A DNA stretch of 64,000 nt from Geothermobacter hydrogeniphilus (GCF_002093115.1 NZ_NAAD01000013.1:1-64000), one strand, 5' to 3'; shown: positions 8,440-18,022, numbered from the stretch's first letter. Notes: generated from the sequence alone by a model not told the origin. Numbers and translations: made by a program.

Positions 8440-9015
8440 TCAATCCTGAACCTGCCGCAGGACAAGGTCGACGGCCTCGACCAGGCTCTCGACCACCGGA
8501 ACCCTGAGTTCCATCGCCTCGGCAACCGCGGCATTCCCGTATCCGGTTTTCACCAGAATCGAGCCGCAGCCGGCCGACAACCCGGCCCGGATATCGGCCA
8601 GCTTGTCGCCCACCATCCACGACCGCGCCAGGTCGATCCCTCTTTCTGCGGACGCCCGCAGCAGCAGACCGGGAGCCGGTTTGCGACAGTCGCATTTCGC
8701 TGAACTGTTGTCCGGGAGGTGCGGACAGAGATACCAGGCGTCGATTCGCGCTCCGGCAGCGGCCAGCAGCCGGTCAACATGACGGTGCAGCGTCTCGACA
8801 TCGGACCGGCCATAAAAGCCGCGCGCGATTCCCGACTGGTTGGTGACCACGACCACCGGCAGACCGGCCCGGTTCAGGCGCCGGATGGCGGCCGGAACCC
8901 CATCAATAAATTCAAAATCCTCCACCCGGAAAAGGTAGTTTTTCTCGACATTGATGGTTCCGTCCCGGTCGAGAAAAACTGCGGACCGGGATGTATCAAC
9001 TGCCCCCGACGTCAC
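8440..9015 (-). CDS. gmhB: D-glycero-beta-D-manno-heptose 1,7-bisphosphate 7-phosphatase
   Basis: 191-residue HAD-superfamily phosphatase in the ADP-heptose pathway for inner-core LPS. HAD motif I is FLDRDGTIN at about residue 15, motif II is VVTNQSG, and a Cys-rich zinc loop follows (CPHLP... CDCRKPAPG). The start is GTG at 9015 overlapping the hldE stop by 4 bp (GTGA), implying coupled translation. The position next to hldE and gmhA supports the pathway assignment over histidinol-phosphatase. Confidence 0.94.
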   Translation of the reverse strand: MTSGAVDTSRSAVFLDRDGTINVEKNYLFRVEDFEFIDGVPAAIRRLNRAGLPVVVVTNQSGIARGFYGRSDVETLHRHVDRLLAAAGARIDAWYLCPHLPDNSSAKCDCRKPAPGLLLRASAERGIDLARSWMVGDKLADIRAGLSAGCGSILVKTGYGNAAVAEAMELRVPVVESLVEAVDLVLRQVQD

Positions 9016-10469
9016 GACTGGTAGGCCTGCAGGATCTTTTCAATAAGGTTGCTGGTCGACTTGCCGTCAACCACCCGGATCAGCTCCACCCGCCCGCCCT
9101 GACTCTCGACGAACTCCCTGCCGACCACCTCTTCCGGTGTGTAGTCGCTCCCCTTGACGAGGATATCCGGCCGCAGCGATTCGATCAGCGCCAGCGGCGT
9201 ATCCTCATCAAACATGACCACGAAGTCGACGCAGTCCAGCGCCGCCAGGATATGGGCCCGCTCTTCAGCACCGATCAGGGGTCTCTTCGGCCCCTTCAGA
9301 CGACGGATCGAGGCATCGGAATTAAGACCCAGCACCAGCAGGTCGCCGAGTTGCCGCGCCTGTTGCAGGTAGCGGACATGGCCGACATGCAGGAGATCGA
9401 AGCAACCGTTGGTGAAGACAAGGGTCTGTCCCTGCCGACGTCGGTCAGCGAGAATGGCCGCCAGTTCCGCGAGCGGACGGATCTTGCGGTTCAACCCGGA
9501 ATCATCACCGGCGACGGTGAGCAGATCAGCGGCGGTCACGGTCGAGGTACCGACCTTGCCGACGACGATGCCGGCGGCGGCATTCGCCAGGGCGGCCGCC
9601 TCAATCACCGACAGGCCGGTCGCCACACCGAGGCCGACGAAAACCAGCACCGTGTCACCGGCACCGGAAACATCGTAGACATCCCGGGCACGGGTCGGCA
9701 TCGGGGTCACCGAACCATCCTCCAGAAAAACACTCATCCCCTCTTCGCTGCGGGTCAGGACCAGGGCCTGAAGAGAGCACTGCGCCATCAGAGCCCGACC
9801 GGCGGCACTGGCTGACGCCTCATCCTCAACCGGGATGCCGGAGGCCAGACCGGCCTCGCGCCGGTTCGGCGTCAACAGAAAGGCGCCCCGGTAGCGCAGG
9901 AAATCCGCACCCTTGGGATCAACCAGCACTGGAACCCCGGCCGCCCGACCGGCGGCAAGAACGTCCCGCAGCACCCGCTCGGTCAGAACCCCCTTGCCGT
10001 AATCGGAAACCAGCACCACCCGCTGCCGGGGGACAAGCGGCAGCACCGTCTCCAGCAAGCGGGCCTCGACATCGGGAGAAATCTCCTCACGACTTTCCCG
10101 GTCGATGCGCAGCATCTGCTGACTGTTCGAAAGAACCCGGGTTTTACGTCCGGTCCGGCGATCGGCAACAACCTGCAGAGCCCGACAATCGACGCCAGCC
10201 GTCTCAAGCATTTTGCCGAGCAGTTCCCCGTCATCATCCTTGCCGACGACACCCGCGGCACTGACCCGGCAGCCGAGTTCAACCAGGTTCCGGATCACGT
10301 TGCCCGCACCGCCGAGTCTGATTTCCTCGTCGGCAACGTCAACCACCTGCACCGGCGCCTCGGGAGAGATGCGTTCCACATCCCCCCACAGGTATTCATC
10401 CAGCATCAGGTCGCCGATCACCAGGATCGGACAATCGCGGGCCTGCTCCAGGAATTGACCGACGTTCAT
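9012..10469 (-). CDS. hldE: Bifunctional heptose 7-phosphate kinase / heptose 1-phosphate adenylyltransferase
   Basis: 485-residue HldE (RfaE). The N-terminal PfkB/ribokinase domain (about 1-320) has GGAGNVIRNL and the signature DVSGAGDT with its catalytic Asp. The C-terminal nucleotidyltransferase domain (about 345-485) has FTNGCFDLLHVGHV. The fused form is the common proteobacterial arrangement. It phosphorylates heptose-7-phosphate at C1 and later adenylylates heptose-1-phosphate. Start overlaps the gmhA stop by 4 bp (ATGA). Confidence 0.96.
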   Translation of the reverse strand: MNVGQFLEQARDCPILVIGDLMLDEYLWGDVERISPEAPVQVVDVADEEIRLGGAGNVIRNLVELGCRVSAAGVVGKDDDGELLGKMLETAGVDCRALQVVADRRTGRKTRVLSNSQQMLRIDRESREEISPDVEARLLETVLPLVPRQRVVLVSDYGKGVLTERVLRDVLAAGRAAGVPVLVDPKGADFLRYRGAFLLTPNRREAGLASGIPVEDEASASAAGRALMAQCSLQALVLTRSEEGMSVFLEDGSVTPMPTRARDVYDVSGAGDTVLVFVGLGVATGLSVIEAAALANAAAGIVVGKVGTSTVTAADLLTVAGDDSGLNRKIRPLAELAAILADRRRQGQTLVFTNGCFDLLHVGHVRYLQQARQLGDLLVLGLNSDASIRRLKGPKRPLIGAEERAHILAALDCVDFVVMFDEDTPLALIESLRPDILVKGSDYTPEEVVGREFVESQGGRVELIRVVDGKSTSNLIEKILQAYQS

Positions 10470-11062
10470 GACCTCTCCCGTCGCTCGAAATCATGGTGAT
10501 CAACGGCTTCGCACAACAGGTGAATCAGCAGAATGTGCATCTCCTGCACCACGGCTGTTGATTCAACCGGAACGGTCAGCGGCAGATCAACCAGATCGCG
10601 CAGGGCACCGCCGTCCCGCCCCAACAGACCAATGCTGCGACAACCGATCTCGTTCGCCGTCCGAACCGCGGCCACGACGTTGCCGGAATTGCCGCTGGTG
10701 GAGAGGACCACCACCAGGTCCTCCGGACGTGCCAGAGCCGCCACCTGGCGGGCGAAGACCTGCTCAAATCCGTAATCATTGCCGACCGCGGTCAGAATCG
10801 AGGAATCGGTGGTCAGGGCAATGGCGGGCAATCCGTCCCGCTCAGCCCGATAACGACCGACCAGTTCGGCGGCAAAGTGCTGGGCATCGGCGGCCGATCC
10901 GCCGTTACCCATGATCAGCAGTTTGCCATCATCCTCAAGGCAGGTCACAATCATTTCGACCGCCTGATGAATCAGAGGGACAAGATCCTGTCCCACGGAC
11001 ATCAACGCCTGATGGTGCAACGTCAGATGGGAGCGAAACGGATCATCTGTCTCAGTTGCCAT
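10466..11062 (-). CDS. gmhA: Sedoheptulose 7-phosphate isomerase
   Basis: 198-residue SIS-domain isomerase, first step of ADP-heptose synthesis. The sugar-phosphate loop reads MGNGGSAADAQHFAAELVGR and VLSTSGNSGNVV, with the C-terminal VQEMHILLIHLLCEAVD helix typical of GmhA. I choose the ATG at 11062 because AAGGGG precedes it at proper distance; an in-frame GTG at 11104 has poor spacing. It opens a tightly overlapped gmhA-hldE-gmhB operon. Confidence 0.95.
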   Translation of the reverse strand: MATETDDPFRSHLTLHHQALMSVGQDLVPLIHQAVEMIVTCLEDDGKLLIMGNGGSAADAQHFAAELVGRYRAERDGLPAIALTTDSSILTAVGNDYGFEQVFARQVAALARPEDLVVVLSTSGNSGNVVAAVRTANEIGCRSIGLLGRDGGALRDLVDLPLTVPVESTAVVQEMHILLIHLLCEAVDHHDFERRERS

Positions 11063-11152
11063 GACCAGCCCCTTAGCTAGAACGAAACAGGATTGTCTAA
11101 TCACCTAGTTTACCAACAAATTGATTCAAAAATTCAATAAAATTATTTCGTT

Positions 11153-12109
11153 TCATACAAAGAAAATACGATAATACAACTCACCCCTTGCTATTCTACG
11201 AATCCTTTTTCGCAACTTTGGCGGAGACAGATTCAGTGAGCCACCATAATTATGTTTCAGCAACTCCCGATAGAGGGTGCGATTAAAAAAACGCCTATGA
11301 GAAGTCTCCAGATGATCGACGTACAGCCGCAACAAATCCTTGTGTGGAAACTCACCGACGGGGATCCTGAAGAGTTGACGCAATAAATCACGCTTTATTG
11401 CGCAATCTTCACGAAACCTCATGAGTCTGCCGCTTTTTTTACCGCCAGAATTCGTTTTTCTGAGTTCAGGATTATTTTGCGCATTTGAGTTATGCATACG
11501 ATGCCTGACCAGCTTGAGGTCAAGAAACCTGATCCCGTTCAGGAGACAGGCAACCAACCCGAGCCACTTGTCGTACATGCATGCGTCGCAGAACGGAAGA
11601 GCTTTTGCGACGAGTTCACGAGTCGCCAGGACATTATGGCCAGATATGGAATTTCCCTCAATCTGATAAAACAATGGTGTTCCCTGTACAGCAGGAACTC
11701 TTAAAAATTCAAGTTCATTTTCATGGATGATTTCCCCTTCCCCGTCAATGATCATGCCGTTGGAGTAAAGCAGGCTCGCATCGCCTCTATGGGCAACCAT
11801 GACCTCGATCTTCTCCTCCTCCCAAATATCATCCTGGTCAGAAAAAAAAATCAGCTCACCGGTGGCAAGGGTCGCAGCTTTTTCAAAATTTTTGTTCACC
11901 CCCAGTCTTTCGGTATTTTGAAAAACTCTTACCCTGTCAGGAAAACGATCCTGGTACGCCTGAACGATAGTGAAGGATTCGTCATCTGAAAAGTCATCAA
12001 CAATGATCAACTCATCCGGCAGAAGGGTCTGATTTAAGATACTGTCAATCTGGCTACTTAAATACCTGGCACCATTACAGGTTGCCATAACAACAGAAAT
12101 TTTATTCAT
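11153..12109 (-). CDS. Glycosyltransferase family 2 protein
   Basis: 318-residue GT2 transferase, GT-A fold. The N-terminal SVVMATCNGARYLSSQIDSI strand-helix and IIVDDFSDDES carry the nucleotide-sugar binding region, and FFSDQDDIW holds the metal-binding acidic motif. The C-terminal part is positively charged. It resembles rhamnosyltransferase-type GT2 enzymes that act on LPS or O-chain. It starts 2 bp after the sulfotransferase-like gene ends. The base composition is lower in GC than the heptose genes, consistent with horizontal exchange of LPS genes. Acceptor and donor cannot be read from the sequence. Confidence 0.88.
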   Translation of the reverse strand: MNKISVVMATCNGARYLSSQIDSILNQTLLPDELIIVDDFSDDESFTIVQAYQDRFPDRVRVFQNTERLGVNKNFEKAATLATGELIFFSDQDDIWEEEKIEVMVAHRGDASLLYSNGMIIDGEGEIIHENELEFLRVPAVQGTPLFYQIEGNSISGHNVLATRELVAKALPFCDACMYDKWLGLVACLLNGIRFLDLKLVRHRMHNSNAQNNPELRKTNSGGKKSGRLMRFREDCAIKRDLLRQLFRIPVGEFPHKDLLRLYVDHLETSHRRFFNRTLYRELLKHNYGGSLNLSPPKLRKRIRRIARGELYYRIFFV

Positions 12110-12111
12110 AT

Positions 12112-12873
12112 TTACGATATATTAGTTTTTTCTTCCAAAGAAATAAGCCTCTGATAAATATCAAAACAATTCTTCTTTAATCCAGCATCTTTAATGTTAT
12201 CAAAATTATCTTCAATTTTATTCCTATAAAGCCCCTTATCAACAAAGCCAAAATCATCAATGGTTGACACATTCATGTCAATATTTAAATTTTCAAAAAC
12301 TTTATCAATAAACATTTTTGTATTACTTACTATTTTCCCATACGAAAAAAAAACACTATCATTACTATCCACAAAATCAATAATTGACTTGTTATATGCA
12401 ATCCATATTTTTATACTTTTCTCTAAAGAAAATCCGTCTCTTTTTCTTAAGGATTCTGCAACTTCAAATGGAGACCTGAATACAACGATATATTTCTTAT
12501 CATAGGGTTCGGAAAATTTTTCCCACACCGGCAACAGACGAGAAATTCGCGGGTCCTTGACACCAAAAATTGTTTTCCCTGAAAATTTTTCACCCAATTT
12601 TGTCCTGATCATTGATAGATACTTATAGTATCTAATAAATCTAAAAAAATTGAATTTTATAGGCTCATGATCATACCATGAAGACTTGTACTTCCTAAGA
12701 ATAGTGTTATTAATGTTGACAAAATCTAGATCTTCAAAATAGCCTTTCGGATTATCATCTGTTGCAGGCATCAAGTTGTCACCGAAATCTATTCCACACT
12801 TGCAAAGAATACCTGCCGCAAGAGAAGTCCCACTTCTATGCATACCCAAAACAAGTACAAGCTTTTTATCCAT
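12112..12873 (-). CDS. Sulfotransferase family protein
   Basis: 253-residue protein with an N-terminal P-loop-like VLGMHRSGTSLAAG that matches the 5'-phosphosulfate binding loop of PAPS-dependent sulfotransferases. A later FRSPFEVAESLRKRDG segment corresponds to the 3'-phosphate binding region. Family members transfer sulfate to sugars or proteins; in this neighbourhood a surface polysaccharide is the likely acceptor. The gene is strikingly AT-rich, with Asn, Ile and Lys codons ending in A/T, unlike the surrounding genes, suggesting recent acquisition. AGGAA precedes the ATG. Confidence 0.85.
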   Translation of the reverse strand: MDKKLVLVLGMHRSGTSLAAGILCKCGIDFGDNLMPATDDNPKGYFEDLDFVNINNTILRKYKSSWYDHEPIKFNFFRFIRYYKYLSMIRTKLGEKFSGKTIFGVKDPRISRLLPVWEKFSEPYDKKYIVVFRSPFEVAESLRKRDGFSLEKSIKIWIAYNKSIIDFVDSNDSVFFSYGKIVSNTKMFIDKVFENLNIDMNVSTIDDFGFVDKGLYRNKIEDNFDNIKDAGLKKNCFDIYQRLISLEEKTNIS

Positions 12874-12967
12874 GGCACAATATTCCTATTTACAATTTAA
12901 TCAATATACAGAACAGACTTACGGCTTAACCGCATGAAAAGGTTTAACCAGCCAAGAAGTTAAAGAA

Positions 12968-13879
12968 TCAATCCATCTGGAGAAAATCGGTTAAACACTT
13001 AAAATTTTCCTCATCAGGGCGCAAAAAATAGCTTCCAAGAACCTTTTTCGTCATCACCGGCAGAAGGCTTCTATTTTCCTTCTTTGCCCATCTCCAGACC
13101 CGTCTGACATCTTTCTGATAACATTTCATCAATACATTCTTGTCGATGTTGTCTCCGAACTCTTCTATAAATTTATGATGGATGGCGATAGTTGCCTTGA
13201 GCATCTCTTTCTTGTCGGCACTATAGTTGCCGCCATGCCATCGATAACCGCAGACAACCTTGTTTATCTTCCCGATACGAAACTTGCTGGAAAGTTTCAG
13301 CCAGCTGAAATAATCTTCGATGGTGAATGTTTCTGCATAGCCCCCCATCTCCACCAGGGCATCCCGACGCACCATCGCGGTTGGAGTCTTGATGTAGTTA
13401 TTCAGCAGCAGGGTTTCGAAAGCCCTGGCAACGGGCCCCTCGGTTTTCCAGGATGAACAGTGCGGACCGACAACATTCCCTTCCGCGTCGATCAGCTCCG
13501 CGTCAGCATGCACCAGAGCCAGATTCGGTTCTTTCCACCGGCAGCACGCCTCCCACTCGGCGGCAATTTTTTCCGGATAGAGCATATCGTCGGAGCCGAA
13601 CAGGTGGAACCATTCTCCCCGGGCGAGGTCCAGCAGCCGGTTGCAGGTCGGTGCGATCCCCCGGTTCGCCTGCCGCAGCAACTCGACCCTTTCAAACCTG
13701 TCGGCATGCTCAGCCACGAACTGTTCGGCCAGATTGAATGTCTGATCGGCGGAACCATCGTCCACCACGATCAGTTCCAGACGGGGATAGGTCTGACGCC
13801 TGACGCTGTTCAGGCAGTCAAGAATGTACCGCTCATGGTTGTAGGAAGGGATACAGACGGAATGCAGCGGCAAACTCAT
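12968..13879 (-). CDS. Glycosyltransferase family 2 protein
   Basis: 303-residue GT2 enzyme. SVCIPSYNHERYILDCLNSV and LIVVDDGSADQT form the nucleotide-binding half; LFGSDDMLYP carries the DxD-like motif, and MVRRDALVEMGGY is the usual acceptor-side segment. TTGAGG lies upstream of the ATG. It is the first gene of the minus-strand group running to gmhB, diverging from the plus-strand glycosyltransferase operon across a 334-bp gap that holds a family-2 repeat and a promoter. Confidence 0.9.
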   Translation of the reverse strand: MSLPLHSVCIPSYNHERYILDCLNSVRRQTYPRLELIVVDDGSADQTFNLAEQFVAEHADRFERVELLRQANRGIAPTCNRLLDLARGEWFHLFGSDDMLYPEKIAAEWEACCRWKEPNLALVHADAELIDAEGNVVGPHCSSWKTEGPVARAFETLLLNNYIKTPTAMVRRDALVEMGGYAETFTIEDYFSWLKLSSKFRIGKINKVVCGYRWHGGNYSADKKEMLKATIAIHHKFIEEFGDNIDKNVLMKCYQKDVRRVWRWAKKENRSLLPVMTKKVLGSYFLRPDEENFKCLTDFLQMD

Positions 13880-13928
13880 GACAAATCCTCAAGATCAACC
13901 CGAAATCAAAACCGGAAGATTCAATATT

Positions 13929-14084
13929 TGATTGCTTTCACAAGAAAGCCGAAATGGTGTTGGCTAAGCAAAAAGGGCCATCAGTGAGGCGTGCGTTTGT
14001 CAAGCAATGAGGCGTACTTACGTACGTCGATGCGACGAGATAAACGCAGCAACGCAGCTATTGATGAGTTTTGCGACGCCATCA
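13929..14084 (+). repeat. Family-2 dispersed element, diverged copy (F2b)
   Basis: 156-bp copy in the same orientation as F2a. Shared blocks include GTGTTGGCTAAGCAAAAAG, CAAGCAATGAGGCGTACTTA, AAACGCAGCAACGCAGCT and TTTTGCGACGCCATCA, with substitutions between. It occupies nearly half of the 334-bp gap between divergent glycosyltransferase operons; its right end is 4 bp from a predicted -35 box. Confidence 0.9.
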
Positions 14085-14088
14085 ATAA

Positions 14089-14117
14089 TTGACAATGCGG
14101 CGGGCTCGGCCTTATAA
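14089..14117 (+). promoter_or_regulatory. Predicted sigma-70 promoter of the plus-strand glycosyltransferase operon
   Basis: A perfect -35 TTGACA (14089-14094), a 17-bp spacer and -10 TTATAA (14112-14117; TATAAG one base later is an alternative). It is about 100 bp upstream of the first gene at 14214 and begins 4 bp after the F2b repeat. Confidence 0.6.
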
Positions 14118-14213
14118 GTACTATCCTCATTTAAGACAGAATGAACGTGCCTGCAAACTGAAGACAGCAGGACCCTCGTAAAGCCAGTCGACTCTAGCAA
14201 ACAAGTAACTCGC

Positions 14214-15239
14214 ATGGCAAATTCTAAATCTGATATCCGCGTCAAACTCGTTACCCGCTGGGGAAAGGCAAAAGGCTTCCCCTGGACCACCCAGTGCCCG
14301 GGCCGGACTCCCCGCTGGGACCGCTGCGAGTTTACGTCCGACCCCTTCGCGCGTGACTACGACTGGCTGGTCGCTGTCGACGATATCCCCCGGATCATGC
14401 CCGGCAACCGGGAGGAGTTGGCCTGCCCGCGAGACAACACCATTCTGGTGACCTCCGAACCGTCTTCCGTGACCCGCTACGGCAAGTCCTTTGCCGCCCA
14501 GTTCGGACACCTGCTGACCAACCAGGAGGAAGGGGCGCTGCCCCACCCTCGGGCGATCCGCTCCCAGACCGGCAATATCTGGTTCTACGGCAAGAGCTAT
14601 GACGAAATCAAAGCGACCGCCGCGATCCCGAAATCCGAACTGATCTCCACTGTCTGTTCCTCCAAGCGGCAGCCCCATACCATGCACGCCCGGCGCTATG
14701 ACTTCACCTGGAAGCTGAAAAAGGCGCTGCCGGAGCTGGAGATTTTCGGCCACGGCGTCCGTTTCGTCGAGAAGAAGCACCAGGCGCTCGATCCCTATCA
14801 GTTTCATCTGGTGGTGGAAAATCAGATCGGCCCGCACCTGTGGACGGAGAAACTGGCCGACGCCTTTCTCGCCGAAACCGTTCCCATCTACTGCGGCTGT
14901 CCCAATGTCTTCGACTACTTCCCGAAAGACAGCCTGATCCCCATCGACATCAACGACTTCGAAGGCTCCCTGGCGACCATCCGTTCTATTTTATCCAGAG
15001 AAGGTGAATATGAACGCCGCCGGGAGGCCGTGCTGGAGGCCAAGCGGCTGGTGATGGACGAATACAACCTGCCCGCCATGCTCAACAGGATCATTCTCGA
15101 CCATGAGAGCACCGGAAGCCGTCCCGGCGGCGTAATCTACAACCGCCGGCTGATGCGGATGCGGCACCCGGCCGACTTCCTCTCCTTCGCCGCCTGGAAA
15201 ACTGGAAATTTGCTGAAAAGTGTGCGAGTATTCCGCTGA
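14214..15239 (+). CDS. Glycosyltransferase family 10 (fucosyltransferase)-like protein
   Basis: 341-residue protein whose C-terminal half carries the GT10 pattern: a motif around YQFHLVVENQ, then TEKLADAFLAETVPIYCGCP, which in the family binds the GDP-sugar donor. An earlier ELEIFGHG fits the domain boundary. The N-terminal half (about 1-130) is the variable acceptor-binding part. GT10 enzymes usually add fucose, but the donor cannot be fixed from sequence. No strong ribosome binding site is visible. It is the first of five plus-strand glycosyltransferase genes. Confidence 0.85.
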   Translation: MANSKSDIRVKLVTRWGKAKGFPWTTQCPGRTPRWDRCEFTSDPFARDYDWLVAVDDIPRIMPGNREELACPRDNTILVTSEPSSVTRYGKSFAAQFGHLLTNQEEGALPHPRAIRSQTGNIWFYGKSYDEIKATAAIPKSELISTVCSSKRQPHTMHARRYDFTWKLKKALPELEIFGHGVRFVEKKHQALDPYQFHLVVENQIGPHLWTEKLADAFLAETVPIYCGCPNVFDYFPKDSLIPIDINDFEGSLATIRSILSREGEYERRREAVLEAKRLVMDEYNLPAMLNRIILDHESTGSRPGGVIYNRRLMRMRHPADFLSFAAWKTGNLLKSVRVFR

Positions 15240-15291
15240 TTTTCCCGACAGTCTGACATTATTACACAGTTCGCATCCCCAGGCCGCCGAC

Positions 15292-16092
15292 ATGACAGCA
15301 AAGCAACCCGTCAACATCATCAGCATCCTCTGGGGCAAGGCCTACAGCGAAGAAGATGTCAATATTCTCTTCGCCATGATCCGGCGCAACTCCAGCCGTC
15401 CTGTCAACTTCCACCTCTTCAGCAACGAGGCCCTGCCGGAGCTGAACCCCGCCATCATCCGACACCCTGAACCGGCGATGCGGATCAGCCCTCACCAGAA
15501 CCGTTATGCCTACCGCAAGGAGGCCGGACTCTGCGCCGATGATCTCGGCGGACTGACCGGGCAGCGGGTCTTCTTCTTCGATCTCGACGTGCTGATCATG
15601 GACGATCTCGACGAGTTGTTCGCCTACCCCGAGGGGGACAAGTTCTACATCATCAATGACTGGAACAGCAAGGGGGACCGCGTCGGCCAGGCCACCTGCT
15701 ATTCCTTTGTTGTCGGCACCCTGGGATCTATCCGCGAAACCTTCGAAGCCGATCCCGATCCCATCATCGAACAGTACGGGACAGCGTCGCAGGAATACCT
15801 GTCGGCCATGGTAATTCAAAAATACGGCCGATTGAACTTCTGGCCCGAGGCGTGGTTCCGGTCCTTCCGCTTCCACTGCCTGCCCTTCGCCTTCATGCGG
15901 CATTTCCAGACCCCGTCACTGCCGCAAAAGGGGACCAAGGTGCTCGCCTTTCATGGTCATCCCGATATCCATGACGCCCTGGCAGGGCGCTGGTCGCCGC
16001 CGGATATCCGCAAGGCCGCGCGCGGCTGGAAGCGGATCTACAAGGCCTGCCGGCCCACCCCCTGGATCAGGGACTACTGGTACGAATCCTGA
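15292..16092 (+). CDS. DxD-containing glycosyltransferase
   Basis: 266-residue predicted GT-A fold transferase. [20 protein letters not shown] begins the fold, and [17 protein letters not shown] places a DxD metal-binding motif in mid-protein; [11 protein letters not shown] near the C terminus resembles the second metal-ligand segment of GT8-like enzymes. The ATG at 15292 is chosen because homology-like sequence begins there; an upstream in-frame start at 15220 would add residues unlike a fold. Family assignment is tentative. Confidence 0.75.
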   Translation: MTAKQPVNIISILWGKAYSEEDVNILFAMIRRNSSRPVNFHLFSNEALPELNPAIIRHPEPAMRISPHQNRYAYRKEAGLCADDLGGLTGQRVFFFDLDVLIMDDLDELFAYPEGDKFYIINDWNSKGDRVGQATCYSFVVGTLGSIRETFEADPDPIIEQYGTASQEYLSAMVIQKYGRLNFWPEAWFRSFRFHCLPFAFMRHFQTPSLPQKGTKVLAFHGHPDIHDALAGRWSPPDIRKAARGWKRIYKACRPTPWIRDYWYES

Positions 16093-16141
16093 TGTGCGCC
16101 TCCTGTTCGCAATCATGCTCTCAGCCGCCCGGACGGTCATC

Positions 16142-17140
16142 ATGAGCAATCCCGTCAAACGCATCGCCGTTGCTGATTCACAACGCGACTTCGTCGAGAA
16201 TATCCTGCAATTCGTTCAGGACCGCTACCGGTTCGAATGGACCGACGACCGGGACGCGGATTACGTCTTTCACTCCATCGACGGCTACGATGTCCTGAAG
16301 TACAGTGGGGTGCGGATCTTTGTCACCGGAGAAAATGTCACTCCCGATTTCGCCATCAGCGACTACGCCCTGTCCTTTGAACGGCTCTCCTTTGCCGACC
16401 GCGCCATCTGGCTGCCGCTGATCAGACTCTACCGCCCCGATTACGAGGCGCTGACCCGCCCTCGCCCGGAGCCGCAGCAGGCCCTGGAGCAGAAAACCGA
16501 TTTCTGCGCCTACGTCATGTCCAATACCCGCAGCAGCGCCGAGGAACGCGTGCGGATTTTCGAGCTGCTGTCGCGATACAAACAGGTCAACTCCGGCGGA
16601 CTCTGGCGCAACAATGTCGGCGGCCGGGTCGCGGACAAGCTGGCGTTTCAATCCCGGCACAAGTTTGTCATCGCTTTCGAAAACTGTTCCCACCCCGGCT
16701 ACCTGACGGAAAAATTCGCCCAGGCGGCGGCCGCCAACGCGATTCCGATCTACTGGGGCGACCCCGGCATCGGCGAGATTTTCAACCCCGATGCCTTCGT
16801 CAACTGCCACGACTTCCCATCTCTTGAGGAGGCGGTCGAGGAGGTCGCCCGCATCGACCGGGACCCCGCCCGCTATGAAAAGATGCTGCAGGCGCCCTGG
16901 TTCAGGGACGGGAAGGAGCCGGAAGCACTGCAGGCCGAAACCTATGCCCGATTCCTCGCCAACATCTTCGATCAGCCGCTGCCGACGGCCTATCGACGCA
17001 ACCGCAGCCGCTGGGGACAGAAACGGGAACAACAGTTGTTCGACATGTATCACCGCCCGCACCTGCAGGCCTTCCGCAACGGCCGCCGGGCCTGGAGACG
17101 CTTCTGGCACCGTTTTCTGCCGCGCCGCAAAATGTACTGA
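16142..17140 (+). CDS. Glycosyltransferase family 10 (alpha-1,3-fucosyltransferase)-like protein
   Basis: 332-residue GT10-type enzyme. [19 protein letters not shown] and [17 protein letters not shown] form the conserved donor-binding region at about residues 175-215, stronger matches than in the gene at 14214. The N-terminal part includes an ENVTPDF segment also seen in the family. The ATG at 16142 is chosen as the first Met adjoining conserved sequence; an ATG at 16115 in the same frame is possible. Two GT10 genes in one operon suggest a repeated deoxyhexose-like decoration of one glycan, which is an inference. Confidence 0.85.
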   Translation: MSNPVKRIAVADSQRDFVENILQFVQDRYRFEWTDDRDADYVFHSIDGYDVLKYSGVRIFVTGENVTPDFAISDYALSFERLSFADRAIWLPLIRLYRPDYEALTRPRPEPQQALEQKTDFCAYVMSNTRSSAEERVRIFELLSRYKQVNSGGLWRNNVGGRVADKLAFQSRHKFVIAFENCSHPGYLTEKFAQAAAANAIPIYWGDPGIGEIFNPDAFVNCHDFPSLEEAVEEVARIDRDPARYEKMLQAPWFRDGKEPEALQAETYARFLANIFDQPLPTAYRRNRSRWGQKREQQLFDMYHRPHLQAFRNGRRAWRRFWHRFLPRRKMY

Positions 17141-17159
17141 CGCAGCCCACGGAGTTTTG

Positions 17160-17990
17160 ATGCACACCACCCGACGACACTGCCCGATCTATGTCATCAC
17201 CCTGGATCACGCCAAAGAGAGACAGCAGACCATCAGCGCCAGGCTGCGGGAACTCGGGCTGGCCTTTGAATTCATCAGCGGCGTGGACGGCCGCGGACTG
17301 AAACTGGAGAATCATCCGGACTACGAGCCGATCAAAAGACGGCTCTTCTACGGCCGGGACCTGTCGCAGGGAGAGTTCGGCTGCATCCTGGCTCACCGGA
17401 ATGTCTACCGACACATGCAGGAACAGCAAGTCGAGATGGCGGTCGTCCTCGAAGACGACTCGATTCTTACCGAAGAACTTCCCGATGTCATTGAAGCTCT
17501 GGAACGGATCGCCGACAACTGGGATCTGGTACGCTTTCTCGGGCGCGACAAGAATTACCGTTCCACGCGCCCCATCCGCCCCCTGGAGGGGACCTCGGCC
17601 ATGCTGGCCCGGCAGCTGGGCATCCCCGGCGGCGCCTACGGCTACATGCTCAACCTGAAAGCCGCGAAACGCCTGAACCGGATGACGCAAAAAAACTGGC
17701 TGGCCATCGACACCCTGCACGGGGCGGTCTGGCTGACCGGGCTCAGAACCCTGGCGGTCGCCCCGTCACCGGTCCTGCCCAACGATGAATCCCCCTCCTG
17801 CATCGACACCCAGGACGACAATCTGCGCTGGGACAAGACCGTACGCCTTGAAGGAGGCATGCGCCTCATTTATCCGGTCACGCGCGGTCTGTGGAAATTT
17901 TACCTGGCCTGCTGCACCGGATGGATCAGGCTGAAAAGCTTACTATGTGATCGGGGAGATGTGAAACGGGTCGGGACTCACGGCTCATAA
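17160..17990 (+). CDS. Glycosyltransferase family 25 protein
   Basis: 276-residue LPS-type GT25 transferase (LgtB/LpsA/Lex-like). CPIYVITLDHAKERQQTI at the N terminus, GEFGCILAHRNVYRHM and AVVLEDDSIL with its ExD motif are diagnostic. GT25 members commonly transfer beta-galactose to LPS. GGAG stands 7 bases before the ATG at 17160, fixing the start; the longer reading from 16791 overlaps the preceding GT10 gene out of frame and is rejected. Confidence 0.9.
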   Translation: MHTTRRHCPIYVITLDHAKERQQTISARLRELGLAFEFISGVDGRGLKLENHPDYEPIKRRLFYGRDLSQGEFGCILAHRNVYRHMQEQQVEMAVVLEDDSILTEELPDVIEALERIADNWDLVRFLGRDKNYRSTRPIRPLEGTSAMLARQLGIPGGAYGYMLNLKAAKRLNRMTQKNWLAIDTLHGAVWLTGLRTLAVAPSPVLPNDESPSCIDTQDDNLRWDKTVRLEGGMRLIYPVTRGLWKFYLACCTGWIRLKSLLCDRGDVKRVGTHGS

Positions 17991-18022
17991 CGGATTCCGA
18001 AACTTTTGTTTGAAGGAAAACC

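Noticed and set aside
14127-14837. 236-codon minus-strand frame over the GT10-like gene
   Set aside because: Antisense to a gene with GT10 motifs and a promoter on the other strand.
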